A DNA stretch of 64,000 nucleotides. Source: Flavobacteriaceae bacterium UBA3356. GTDB lineage: Bacteria; Bacteroidota; Bacteroidia; Flavobacteriales; Flavobacteriaceae. Positions 8,782 to 17,602 of the stretch are shown here, in pieces. The stretch lies in assembly GCA_002360635.1 (NCBI GenBank), contig DEQW01000003.1, positions 648,019 to 712,018 of the forward strand, written 5' to 3'. The position numbers and the translations under genes were made by a program. How positions within the stretch are numbered: the first letter of the stretch is position 1; every line of letters starts with the position of its first letter. The notes beneath the pieces were generated by a model. The model was not told where the DNA came from, made no database searches, and was given only the letters and a program-made list of their open reading frames with translations.

Positions 8782-8798
8782 TTGGTGTTTTGCACCAA
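8782..8798. repeat. Small inverted repeat after the restriction gene
   Basis: TTGGTG (8782-8787) and CACCAA (8793-8798) flank a 5-base loop, within a stretch more GC-rich than its surroundings (8761-8815). No T-run follows, so it is not a clear terminator. It resembles short structured intergenic repeats, but I find no second copy in this window. Confidence 0.3.
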
Positions 8799-8873
8799 CG
8801 ACCGGCAGGTAGTTTTCGAAAATGGGTTATTGGTAAAGAATAATAATAAAGACAGAAAAAAGATTATTTAAAA

Positions 8874-9536
8874 ATGAAAAAATTAGCTTGCATTTTATTG
8901 TGGATTGTTTGTAGCCATACAGTTCTCTCTCAAACAATAACTCAGATTGATTCTGTTTCGCAGTCCATGTGTTTGTATTTAAATCAAATGGATATCAAAA
9001 ATGATACGTTGGCTATGAACAACTTATATAATAAAAAAGTTATTCCCTATCTGAATACTTTCGAGGCTTCAAAAATGAATAAAGTAGGGCAACAAGTTTA
9101 TTATAGGCTTCAAAGAAACTGTGTAGCGTTCCGGGAGTTATTAGACAGAATAGATCCTCCAAAAGAATCCGTTTCAAGGCTGGCTTATAAACCAAAATCA
9201 GAAGTTTCGGATGCTGATTTGCAAAAGTTGAAAAACGCTAAGAAATTATACTACTTTGAAGTTTCGGGCGACACAACTCAAGTATTGATTAAAGATGGAA
9301 AGTGGTTAGAAACCTTTGCAGACAATACCTATTCAAACTTAGATATGAATTGGATTACCAATACCGAATTTGAATTAGTATTTAATAGCAGCAACAACGA
9401 AACTAGATCTAACTTTAGTGTTCAGGGTGATACGTATATTTATCAAGTATTAACAAAAGAGAATGATTATTTTGTTTTAAGTGTAAATATACCTGGACAG
9501 CCTATTTATGAAAAATTAAAAATATATCATTACTAA
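8874..9536 (+). CDS. Hypothetical secreted protein
   Basis: The 220-residue protein begins with a Sec signal peptide (MKKLACILLWIVCSHTVLSQ). The mature part is helical (residues about 25-120), followed by a strand-rich C-terminal half (YYFEVSGDTTQVLIKDGKWL, YIYQVLTKENDYFVLSV). I recognise no family. It ends 6 bp before the TonB-CTD-like gene, so the two are probably co-transcribed. Confidence 0.6.
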   Translation: MKKLACILLWIVCSHTVLSQTITQIDSVSQSMCLYLNQMDIKNDTLAMNNLYNKKVIPYLNTFEASKMNKVGQQVYYRLQRNCVAFRELLDRIDPPKESVSRLAYKPKSEVSDADLQKLKNAKKLYYFEVSGDTTQVLIKDGKWLETFADNTYSNLDMNWITNTEFELVFNSSNNETRSNFSVQGDTYIYQVLTKENDYFVLSVNIPGQPIYEKLKIYHY

Positions 9537-9542
9537 AAAATC

Positions 9543-9974
9543 ATGAATAAAAAACTCCTTTTCATCTTCACTGTGCTAATTAGTAGCATTACTGTTGCAC
9601 AACACGATTTTAAAAAAGTATCAGACTCATTACAAAGTCTCAATTCTAAAAAGATAGATAAAGCGGTTACGCAACTGGGGTTACAACCTGGCGAAACAGT
9701 AAAGATATTTGCTATGTTTTCGGTAGATACCGATGGCAGTATTGTGGACGTAAAAGCACGGTCTGTTCACCCTGCTTTTGAAGAAGAAGCAATACAAATT
9801 ATAAAAGAGTTGCCCACTATGGATCCTGCAATAGTAGATGGAGAGGCAATTAAACAAAGATATTCGCTACCCATTCTCTTTAAGATTGAAACCGAACGAG
9901 AACGGAAAAAAAGGGAACGAAAAGAAGCTAGAAAAAAGAAGCGAAAAGAAGGAAAACATAATAAAAATGATTAG
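9543..9974 (+). CDS. Exported TonB C-terminal-domain protein
   Basis: The 143-residue protein has a signal peptide (MNKKLLFIFTVLISSITVAQ). Residues about 45-115 have the TonB C-terminal pattern: VKIFAMFSVDTDGSIVDVKA, then HPAFEEEAIQIIKELP, then YSLPILFKI. The C-terminus is a strongly basic tail (RKKRERKEARKKKRKEG). There is no proline-rich spanner and no retained membrane anchor, so it is not a canonical TonB energy transducer. Such stand-alone domains are common in Bacteroidota and their role is unclear. Confidence 0.65.
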   Translation: MNKKLLFIFTVLISSITVAQHDFKKVSDSLQSLNSKKIDKAVTQLGLQPGETVKIFAMFSVDTDGSIVDVKARSVHPAFEEEAIQIIKELPTMDPAIVDGEAIKQRYSLPILFKIETERERKKRERKEARKKKRKEGKHNKND

Positions 9975-10127
9975 TAAACAATCGGTTTTACATGACAGGT
10001 TTTCTTCTAGCATTGGTTTAGTTGTGGCGTGTTAGGACATGTAACGTGATGTAAATGTTTGTAAATACTAACAAGGAAATAAAATTTACACAGCGCTATA
10101 TATATGGGGGTATAGTAACATAAGGAT

Positions 10128-10727
10128 ATAAAACATAAAACCATAGCTAACGAATTAATTGCATTAAAAGAGGCAGACCTAGCCCTTAGGACGCAGCTTC
10201 TTAAAGCGGGTACGCTACAAAATGGCTATGACTCAAAAATGGAGGCGTTGCACATTGCGCATGCAAAGCAACTAACTACAATACTCGATAGCATAGGATA
10301 TCCTATAGAAGCTAAAGTAGGGAAGGAGGCCAGCGAGGCAGCATGTTTGGTCATTCAACACGCCATTAGCTTGCCCGACTTCATGCGACGCTGTCAAACC
10401 CTTTTAGAGAAAGCAGTTGCCAAAGAGAACGCTTCGCCAATCCTGTTAGTGTATTTAACAGACCGTATTGCAGTTTTGGAAGGCAAACCACAGCAGTATG
10501 GTACCCAGTTTGACTGGGATAAAAACGGCGTGTTACAAGCGAATCCATTTGATGATTTAGATGCTGTGAATAAGAGGCGAAAATCCATTGAACTGAACAC
10601 CCTTAAAGAACAATTAGCTGTTATGCGACAGCATGCAAAGGACGAAAACCAATTACCTCCAGAAGATTTTTTGAAGAAAGAAAAAGCGTTTCAGGAATGG
10701 AGAAAAAGGGTAGGGTGGATAGTATAA
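10128..10727 (+). pseudogene. DUF6624-like gene, copy 2, start codon lost
   Basis: The frame aligns with copy 1 at 4301 over nearly its whole length. The start position reads ATA (10128-10130) where copy 1 has ATG, and an in-frame stop lies 9 bases upstream, so no alternative upstream start exists. The first internal ATG, at 10239, would drop 37 residues. The C-terminus is intact here (EDFLKKEKAFQEWRKRVGWIV), unlike copy 1. Conserved motifs are LVIQHA, YLTDRIAVLEGKPQ and YGTQFDW. Either a shortened protein is made or the gene is dead. Confidence 0.65.
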
Positions 10728-10804
10728 TTTTATAGATATACCCAATTATGGGTATTGACTTCATGCTTTTAAAGACTACTTTTAAAAAGAAAAAAAAATA
10801 TAGC

Positions 10805-10888
10805 ATGAAACATCTCAATATTCTTATTTGCTTTTTAATTCCACTATTTGCGTTTTCACAAGGGGTTCCATTAAAAGAAAAGATATAA
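10805..10888 (+). pseudogene. Orphan signal-peptide remnant
   Basis: An ATG opens a 27-codon frame encoding a convincing signal peptide (MKHLNILICFLIPLFAFSQ) that stops after GVPLKEKI. It sits where copy 1 of the DUF6624 gene is also followed by a truncated secreted gene, so it is probably the leftover 5' end of an exported protein. A functional micropeptide cannot be excluded. Confidence 0.4.
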
Positions 10889-10938
10889 GCGGTGATACTA
10901 TATCATCAAAACATATAATAATCAACAATAATAAAAAT

Positions 10939-11310
10939 ATGAAATTAGGTGCCTTCTCTGTAAGCTTGAGTGTAAAAGACATTAAAGCTTCTAAAACGTT
11001 TTATGAAAACCTCGGATTTACCATACTGGGAGGTGATTTAGAAAAGAACTATCTAATTATGAAAAATGAGAACTCGTTAATAGGGTTATTTCAAGGGATG
11101 TTTGAAGACAACATTTTAACCTTTAACCCTGGGTGGGATGAGGATGGTAATAATATAAATAATTTTACCGATATTAGAAAGATACAAAGCGAGCTAAAGA
11201 GTAAGGGTATTGCTATTCAAAATGAAATAGATGAAACTACATCGGGGCCTGCCAGTATAACGGTTACCGACCCAGATGGAAATGTAATTCTATTGGATCA
11301 ACATCGTTAA
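10939..11310 (+). CDS. VOC (glyoxalase/bleomycin-resistance) family protein
   Basis: The 123-residue protein starts at the ATG at 10939; upstream in-frame codons overlap a signal-peptide remnant and do not fit the family. It has the single-domain VOC pattern: KLGAFSVSLSVKDIKASKTF, YENLGF, and at the end GPASITVTDPDGNVILLDQ. VOC proteins use a metal in paired beta-alpha-beta-beta-beta units. The substrate is unknown. It is cytosolic and 27 bp upstream of the DoxX-like gene. Confidence 0.8.
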   Translation: MKLGAFSVSLSVKDIKASKTFYENLGFTILGGDLEKNYLIMKNENSLIGLFQGMFEDNILTFNPGWDEDGNNINNFTDIRKIQSELKSKGIAIQNEIDETTSGPASITVTDPDGNVILLDQHR

Positions 11311-11337
11311 CCTAAAGAAAAGTAATCCTTTGTATTT

Positions 11338-12054
11338 GTGAGTGCTATAACAAACTTTCACGCTTATTATTTAAAAATTAAGACCAATAGGTGGTATTGG
11401 TTGTTTTCCATTTTTTGCAGGGTTACTTTAGCCGTTGGATTTATAGCCGCCGGAATGGTTAAAATACTGGACGAACGTTTTGCTAGTGGATTATCCATTA
11501 TCCACCCAATGGGTTCATATTTAGAGGCACTGCACCACACGGGGTATTATTATACATGGATAGGCTATGCACAAGTTATAGCAGCTGTTTTATTGTTACT
11601 ACCTAGAACGGTTACTTTAGGAGTCTTGCTATACTTTCCTATTATTGTGAATATCTGTATTCTTTCGTTTGCCGTTCGGTTTGAAGGTTCGTTGATGACT
11701 GCGCCGCTTATGGTTCTAGCCAATGTATTTTTACTGGTATGGAATTACGATAAGCTACAGTATATTTTGCCTTTTAAAAGAACTCATGATTACATTGTAT
11801 TTAAAAAACCTAAAAAATATAGTTTAAAATTTCCAATACTTTTTTTTACAGGAGTAGTAGCAACCATCGTTTTGGTTACAGCTTTCTTTATAAAAGGATA
11901 TGATGTTATGCCTAGAAATTCACTTTCAGATTGTAAACAACAGTTTTCTGAAACATCCAATAAAGATGCTGGCTATGAGTTTTGTAAATGTATTCATGAA
12001 CAAGGAGGTTCTTTAGATAGCTGCTTGGAAGTTTATAATGATGCTATTAGGTAG
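11338..12054 (+). CDS. DoxX-like membrane protein
   Basis: The 238-residue protein has four or five transmembrane helices and the DoxX-type first helix (FCRVTLAVGFIAAGMVKILD). A last helix at about 165-185 is followed by a Cys-containing tail (CKQQF, FCKCIHEQGGSLDSC). The start is GTG at 11338; no in-frame ATG exists before the first helix. DoxX-like proteins are membrane proteins of mixed, often redox-linked, roles. The cysteine-rich C-terminal extension faces the periplasm if four helices plus one are correct. Confidence 0.7.
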   Translation: MSAITNFHAYYLKIKTNRWYWLFSIFCRVTLAVGFIAAGMVKILDERFASGLSIIHPMGSYLEALHHTGYYYTWIGYAQVIAAVLLLLPRTVTLGVLLYFPIIVNICILSFAVRFEGSLMTAPLMVLANVFLLVWNYDKLQYILPFKRTHDYIVFKKPKKYSLKFPILFFTGVVATIVLVTAFFIKGYDVMPRNSLSDCKQQFSETSNKDAGYEFCKCIHEQGGSLDSCLEVYNDAIR

Positions 12055-13176
12055 TTAAAACTTAATCACATCACTCTCTGATGGTAATGTGTTATTAAAG
12101 TCTTCAGATGTAGTAGGGGTAAAAGGTGTTAACGGTGGTTCATCTAAGTACCCCGGTGGTAATTGTCCTAACTTTTTAAACTGTGAAAAAGCGTACGGAA
12201 GACTTTCAAAATAGAGTCCGTCCTCATACTTCCGTATTTGCTTGCCTTCTGGGTTGGTAAGTACATGCATATGCAAATGGGGTGCAGATGAGTTTCCAGA
12301 ATTCCCCAAACGGCCTAATTCTTGTCCGGCAGTGACTACATCGCCCTTTTGTACTAAAATGGAATTAGGGATTAAATGACAGTAGGTGCCAATAGAACCA
12401 TCGGGATGTTCTATGTACACCACATTGCCCGTAACGTTATCGGCTGTAATAGGGTAGTCTAATTCCCCTGGTGTTTGATGGTCAGGAATAGAATTTTCAC
12501 TAAAGAGAACTATTCCTCCTTCGACAGCTAAGACAGGACGATTATAGCAATACCAGTCTTCAAGTTTTAGACCATCGTTTTTATATGGCAGTCCATTTTC
12601 AAGTTGAGCATAATCGATAGCATACCGTTGGGGGTTATTTCCGATTAAATAACCTTCTTGTTCGGTATCATAAATAGGTTCAGGGTAAGGAAATATCGCT
12701 CTTGGGTGGTACGAAGTGCTGCCCGGAGCACCTTCCGCAAGCCACACACCTTGAGGGACGGGAAAGCCTATGTTTTTGGCGCCGGGATATTGTTTGTGGA
12801 TAGGCAAACTAAAGTTCTTTATTATTTTATCTCCCTTTGTGTTTTGATAATAAAATTGATGCTCTAATTTCTCTTCACCCCAACCTGTTGGTGGATATGG
12901 TAACCAAATACTGGCTACATGTAAATCGTCTTTGGTAATAAAATCGGTATACGTTTGTAGCAACACATCATTATAATATACTTCTACTTTATCTATGTTA
13001 GACGTTTTTATATGTAATTCATATACTAACCAATCACCTTCGGTATTACTAACTTTAACTGGACTTGTTGGTAAGGCAATAAAAAAAACTTGTTGTGGTG
13101 AGGTGGGGTTCTGCGAATTACATGAATAGGTGAAAATCAATAAAAAAGCTACTAATTTTAGAAAAGTTGATTGCAT
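12055..13176 (-). CDS. M23 family metallopeptidase lipoprotein
   Basis: The 373-residue protein has a lipoprotein signal (LLIFTYSC, Cys19). The C-terminal half is a LytM/M23 domain: the zinc-ligand Asp region YAIDYA, GGIVLFSEN, GNVVYIEHPDGSIGTYCHL, and the HLHMH motif carrying the last ligand. M23 enzymes cleave peptide bridges in peptidoglycan or other proteins. All expected zinc ligands appear present. The N-terminal ~150 residues look like a beta-sandwich accessory domain. It converges tail to tail with the DoxX-like gene with no gap. Confidence 0.85.
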   Translation of the reverse strand: MQSTFLKLVAFLLIFTYSCNSQNPTSPQQVFFIALPTSPVKVSNTEGDWLVYELHIKTSNIDKVEVYYNDVLLQTYTDFITKDDLHVASIWLPYPPTGWGEEKLEHQFYYQNTKGDKIIKNFSLPIHKQYPGAKNIGFPVPQGVWLAEGAPGSTSYHPRAIFPYPEPIYDTEQEGYLIGNNPQRYAIDYAQLENGLPYKNDGLKLEDWYCYNRPVLAVEGGIVLFSENSIPDHQTPGELDYPITADNVTGNVVYIEHPDGSIGTYCHLIPNSILVQKGDVVTAGQELGRLGNSGNSSAPHLHMHVLTNPEGKQIRKYEDGLYFESLPYAFSQFKKLGQLPPGYLDEPPLTPFTPTTSEDFNNTLPSESDVIKF

Positions 13177-13385
13177 ACTTCTATTTGATTAACCATTGGT
13201 TACTGCAAGATAACATAAATATAAAAAGAATTATAAGTGAGAAGAGGTAGAGACTAGGTGGCGTCTAGACATAGTAATAGTGTGCTCTTCTAAAAGAACA
13301 TTGATTAATTTCAAATATACCTACTATTAGGTATGGATAGACTTAATTGCTTTGAGTACTTTTAAAGTATAAAATAATACTACTT

Positions 13386-15977
13386 ATGAAACAATTCCTG
13401 CTTTTTGCCCTTATCATTGTCACTTCGACCACATATGCGCAACAATCCTTTAGTTCTGGTAAGGTAATTACCAAAGGAGGTTATACCATATCGTACGATC
13501 TACAAACAGAAAAACCTATTTTTAAAACAGAGCATTGTGCCGAAATACCTTGGAAGGTGTCAAACCTCATAATACATGCCGTAAGTCATCCTAGGTTTAA
13601 CCGAACCTTTACAGGCAGCGACTTGGCATTTGATTACCTTGACTATCCAAATGGAGTAACGTTTCCGATAACTATTCCCAATGCTGAAGCCAATAATGTA
13701 AGGCCAGAACTACAACTTAGTTTTGAAGGAAAAAGCTATCAATTAGCCGCAGGCAACGATGCCAGTGTAATTAAAACCTGCCCTAATGATATAGATGCAG
13801 CAGCGTTTGTTGAAAATACACCACAATTTAAACTAGGGACACCAGGGTTTTTACCACATTCTCTATCTAGTCCTTATCAACATAAACTAGGACAGGTTAT
13901 TTCCTCTTTAATGGCGTATAAACTGCAAATGGAGCAAGATGCAAAAACAAATGGAACTGGAGGTTCAAATGATAGGGGACCATCATCTAACACAAACACG
14001 TCAAATCAATCATCTTCAACTCAAACAACTTCTAATAACGATACTAATAACAACACTACTAATAATGCAACTATTGAAAATAAAAGTGGATTAAAAAGTG
14101 CTGAAGAGATTCGGGCAGACTATGCATCTTATTTAAATACACAAAGCATTGCCTCGTCGCAAATGTCAGCTGGCAACTTTAGGGAAGCCGCTACAACATA
14201 TGCCAATGCAGGAATGACCACCGAAGCCATAGCATCATTAGGAGCCGATGTCGTTGTAAATGTTGTAAATATTCTAAAAGAAGCAAGGCAAGATAAAATT
14301 AAAAACTACCGACGAAAAGTGGCATCGCAATTAGATGAAATGGAAACCCAATATAGTAAATTAGAAAACACCTATAGCACTGCAAGTTTTGAGGATTATT
14401 TAGCAGAAGAAGAAACCACTAGATCTTTAGAAAATAAGTTGATAGAAAGTAGCGATTGGCTATGCGGAAAAGTAAATGGGTATTGCAAGATGAGTAGTGA
14501 CCTGCAGGCTATTCAAAAAGATAGAATACGCAATATATTTAAAATTAATACCAAGCAAATAGTAGAGGCTATTTTAGATAGTGATAAGCAAATTGAAATA
14601 TATGATAACGCTTTCTCTAAAAATGATGTGACAAGAGCATTTAATAAAGTGTATAAAAGAGAAAAAAACATACTTTCGGGTATAACAAATTATAACACAA
14701 AAACAACGTTGGCTAACGAGTTGGGAACAATCGATGAAGAGCGTATAAAAATAGTGTTTGAGTATAATGAATCGAAACCAATATTAAGTGAAGAAGCCTT
14801 AGTTCACCTATATCTTCGAAGTACCTATTATAATGAAGATTATAATAAAACTGCAATGGACTACTTTAACAAACAAGACCTCTCAAAACGTACCCGATTG
14901 TTTTTTGCCTCTATATTACAGCCTTTTACGGGAGATAAACAACTAACTAAAAGAAATGATTCAAAACTTTTGTTACTCTTACACCGTGGGTATAATCTTA
15001 ATTTTTTTAGCACGCTTTACGATGATGATGAAGCATACGCTATAGCAGATTGGGTTTCAGAGTATATGCCAAACAGCCAATCAAATTATCTTATACAGAA
15101 TAAAATTAAAGAACTTCGGAAATCTGAAGGCAAAAAAGAAGAAGCGCTATTCTTAGAAAGAAAAGAATGCCTTACACCCATGTGCGAAGTTCCGCCTACG
15201 TATTTCAAAGCAGATAAAATGCTAGAGTTCGATCGAAAAGCAAATGAAGCGATTGCAGATTTTAAAGCTTCAACTTGGTCAAATAATAAAACAGATGATA
15301 AAATAAAAGAGATAACATATGAAGATATGATACAAAAAGGGAGACAGGCAAGAAATTTAAAAGAAAAGAAAGACGTTCAATCCCTATACCAAGAACTGAT
15401 TTATGAAAATCATAATAAAGTCACTTTTAAGAAAACCACTTTTAAGCTGACGAGGCTTTTCCAAGCGTTTCCTTTTAGATATTTCGGTAAAACGGAATCT
15501 ACCGATTTAGAAAGCCGAAACTATATAGAGCGGTTTGATGGGGAAATAGGTTATACGACCTTTAATGGACAAATAACAGAATACGACACTAAAAAAAGGA
15601 AAACCTACAAAGATAGAGAGCACTTTATAAAAGAGTTTATAGAAGAAGATAATGTAACGGTCGATTCAAGAAAATTGAAAGCTACTTTTCAATGTGAGGT
15701 AGACGGGATTTCCTATTACGGCTTTGAATTTAAAGTAAGAGGAAATGATGAAATAGACAAAGAGATAGAGTATTTTAATGTAGAAACAGGCCTGCATAAA
15801 AGGACAGAATATTTTAATAATGAGGTAATGAGCCACGCTAGTACAAATACGTATGATGCTTTTAATGGAATTCTTTTCCCTACTAAAATTGAAGGTGAAA
15901 ATAATTTCATTTTACAAACGGCACAGGCTATAAAAACAGAAGTAAATCAAGAGTACGATACTGCTATTTTTGAATGA
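13386..15977 (+). CDS. Large exported protein of unknown function
   Basis: The 863-residue protein has a signal peptide (MKQFLLFALIIVTSTTYAQ). Three parts can be seen: an N-terminal domain (about 20-180) with conserved-looking cysteines (TEHCAE, KTCPND), an Asn/Ser/Thr-rich linker (about 190-235), and a long helical part rich in Lys/Glu (about 240-690). It ends in a strand-rich C-terminal domain (ERFDGEIGYTTFNGQITEYD to TKIEGENNFIL). I recognise no family. It opens the run of exported proteins at 13.4-22.5 kb and has its own terminator at 16124-16149. Confidence 0.6.
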   Translation: MKQFLLFALIIVTSTTYAQQSFSSGKVITKGGYTISYDLQTEKPIFKTEHCAEIPWKVSNLIIHAVSHPRFNRTFTGSDLAFDYLDYPNGVTFPITIPNAEANNVRPELQLSFEGKSYQLAAGNDASVIKTCPNDIDAAAFVENTPQFKLGTPGFLPHSLSSPYQHKLGQVISSLMAYKLQMEQDAKTNGTGGSNDRGPSSNTNTSNQSSSTQTTSNNDTNNNTTNNATIENKSGLKSAEEIRADYASYLNTQSIASSQMSAGNFREAATTYANAGMTTEAIASLGADVVVNVVNILKEARQDKIKNYRRKVASQLDEMETQYSKLENTYSTASFEDYLAEEETTRSLENKLIESSDWLCGKVNGYCKMSSDLQAIQKDRIRNIFKINTKQIVEAILDSDKQIEIYDNAFSKNDVTRAFNKVYKREKNILSGITNYNTKTTLANELGTIDEERIKIVFEYNESKPILSEEALVHLYLRSTYYNEDYNKTAMDYFNKQDLSKRTRLFFASILQPFTGDKQLTKRNDSKLLLLLHRGYNLNFFSTLYDDDEAYAIADWVSEYMPNSQSNYLIQNKIKELRKSEGKKEEALFLERKECLTPMCEVPPTYFKADKMLEFDRKANEAIADFKASTWSNNKTDDKIKEITYEDMIQKGRQARNLKEKKDVQSLYQELIYENHNKVTFKKTTFKLTRLFQAFPFRYFGKTESTDLESRNYIERFDGEIGYTTFNGQITEYDTKKRKTYKDREHFIKEFIEEDNVTVDSRKLKATFQCEVDGISYYGFEFKVRGNDEIDKEIEYFNVETGLHKRTEYFNNEVMSHASTNTYDAFNGILFPTKIEGENNFILQTAQAIKTEVNQEYDTAIFE

Positions 15978-16314
15978 TCATTACTTTTTTTTGAATTCTA
16001 GAATTTAATAACTGCATAGTTACACGAAAAGGTTATTTACATAACCTTTCTAAAATGATTGTATCTTTTAATACAATTTCAAATTTTAAACTCTTGTTCG
16101 ATAGGTGCTTATAGGTGTAAAATAAAAATACCCAATTTTGGGTATTTTTTTTATGTAGCATAATAGTTAAACTTTCCAACACATGCTAACATACTAAAAC
16201 GCTGTTGTTACTAGTGGCAATATATAGTGATCTACATTGCCATCATTCAACTTTCTGAAAGAGACTTACTGCGAAAATGGTAGGCAGACAAAATAGCGAA
16301 TAAAAGCAAGTACA
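15978..16314. other. Gene-free stretch with two hairpins
   Basis: AAAGGTTAT (16028-16036) and ATAACCTTT (16041-16049) form a perfect 9-bp stem without a T-tract. It is followed about 75 bp later by the terminator at 16124-16149. The remaining sequence before the gene at 16315 is AT-rich and presumably holds its promoter. Confidence 0.5.
16124..16149 (+). terminator. Rho-independent terminator
   Basis: AAAAATACCCAA (16124-16135) pairs perfectly with TTGGGTATTTTT (16138-16149), followed by more T. It closes the gene at 13386-15977. Confidence 0.8.
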
Positions 16315-17601
16315 ATGAAATATATATTCCTAATAACCAATTTCTTAATCTGTACGAGTGCTTTGCAAGCACAGGACACATGCCAAGGATGGCAGAAAGC
16401 TGGCTCTATGGGCAGGCAAGCTCAAATTTCTATTAATATTTGCGAAAGAGCTTCCGGCGGTTCTGGATATGTAACGTTAAAAAACAGTGCAGACACAGCA
16501 GTTCAGGTGTCTTATAAAATTAATTTTAACAATGGGGAGTCCCAAAGCGGTTCTACGCCTATAAAAGCGAATTCTGAAACCAGTGGTAGTAGTTGTTTTA
16601 ATTGTGCTGAAAAAAATGGTGGTGGGATACAATCCTGGTCTGTTTATAATATAGAATTTGAAGGGGAAGTTACCAGTAGTTCAGGTAATTCCTCAAATAA
16701 AAACAAGCAAAGTTCTTCTACTTCCGGTTGGGAAGAAGAGGAAGGTCTGTTGAATGATGATGAAAGCAATGAAGACAACAGCTATTCTAACGACAGTTAT
16801 AGTGAAGAATCCATCAATCAAAAAAGACAACGGGAAGCCCGCCGGGCTGAAGAAAGAAGGTTAGCCCAAAGGCGAGCCGAAGAAAAACGAGTAAAAGATG
16901 CCATAGCACGGCAAAACCGGGCCAACGCACAAATGGAACAAAAGGCACAACAAGATTTAGATAGCTGGAATAATATGTGGGATAAAGCAGGTGACGCAGT
17001 AAGAGCCGATCAAGAAAGAAAATGGGCAGAAATGGAGCGTGCTAGAGAGCGAGAGGCAGAAGCATACAAACGCAGGGAAGCAGAACGACGCCAACAGCAA
17101 CAAGAATGGGAACGAGAACGACTTCGTGAAAAACGAGAACGGGAACGGAAAAAAGCTATAGAAGATGCTAAGAAAACCTTTTTAAAAAGTTTGGAAGACC
17201 ATAAAATACCCTTGTTTTATGAGCATCCTCAGGCATTTGTATTGTGCGTTTCTAAAATCAATAACGAAACAATAAAAATCATCCCTGCTTTGCTCTATAA
17301 AAATTCAGATAAACAGCTTCCTTACAAGCAAGATGTGATTAATAGCATACAAAAAGAGAGAAATGTTGAGAATGTACAGGTGCATGGTATATATAGCAAT
17401 TTTGAAGACTTAAAACAAGCCTCGAAAAGATTATATTCAAAAGGAAAGCAAAGGTATATTACCGTAACCGAAGCAAACCGGATTGAATTTGGAAAACCTC
17501 AAAACAATAAAACAACTAAAACTAATGATAGTGAAGATTTTTGGGGCAATAAAAAGAAAAAAACCAAAACTAAAAAAGATGATGATTTCTGGGATAATTA
17601 A
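16315..17601 (+). CDS. Exported protein with long Arg/Glu coiled coil, unknown function
   Basis: The 428-residue protein has a signal peptide ending LQAQ at residue 20. Residues 21-120 form a beta-rich domain with four cysteines (DTCQGW, NICERAS, SSCFNCAE). A Ser/Glu/Asp-rich spacer follows, then a highly charged coiled coil (about 165-285, many RRAEE, REREAE units) and a small C-terminal domain (LFYEHPQAFVLCVSKINNET). The last 25 residues repeat the motif DFWGN/DFWDN on either side of a lysine stretch. I recognise no family. It is 1 bp upstream of the next gene, so they form an operon. Confidence 0.6.
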   Translation: MKYIFLITNFLICTSALQAQDTCQGWQKAGSMGRQAQISINICERASGGSGYVTLKNSADTAVQVSYKINFNNGESQSGSTPIKANSETSGSSCFNCAEKNGGGIQSWSVYNIEFEGEVTSSSGNSSNKNKQSSSTSGWEEEEGLLNDDESNEDNSYSNDSYSEESINQKRQREARRAEERRLAQRRAEEKRVKDAIARQNRANAQMEQKAQQDLDSWNNMWDKAGDAVRADQERKWAEMERAREREAEAYKRREAERRQQQQEWERERLREKRERERKKAIEDAKKTFLKSLEDHKIPLFYEHPQAFVLCVSKINNETIKIIPALLYKNSDKQLPYKQDVINSIQKERNVENVQVHGIYSNFEDLKQASKRLYSKGKQRYITVTEANRIEFGKPQNNKTTKTNDSEDFWGNKKKKTKTKKDDDFWDN

Positions 17602-17602
17602 T

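Noticed and set aside
10828..10938. N-terminal extension of the VOC protein
   Set aside because: It overlaps a signal-peptide remnant in another frame and does not fit VOC proteins; the ATG at 10939 does.
16028..16049. Perfect 9-bp hairpin as a terminator
   Set aside because: No T-tract follows; the real terminator is at 16124-16149.
17483..17602. Upstream extension of the TonB-CTD gene
   Set aside because: It overlaps the preceding gene and would bury the signal peptide; the ATG at 17603 gives a proper one.
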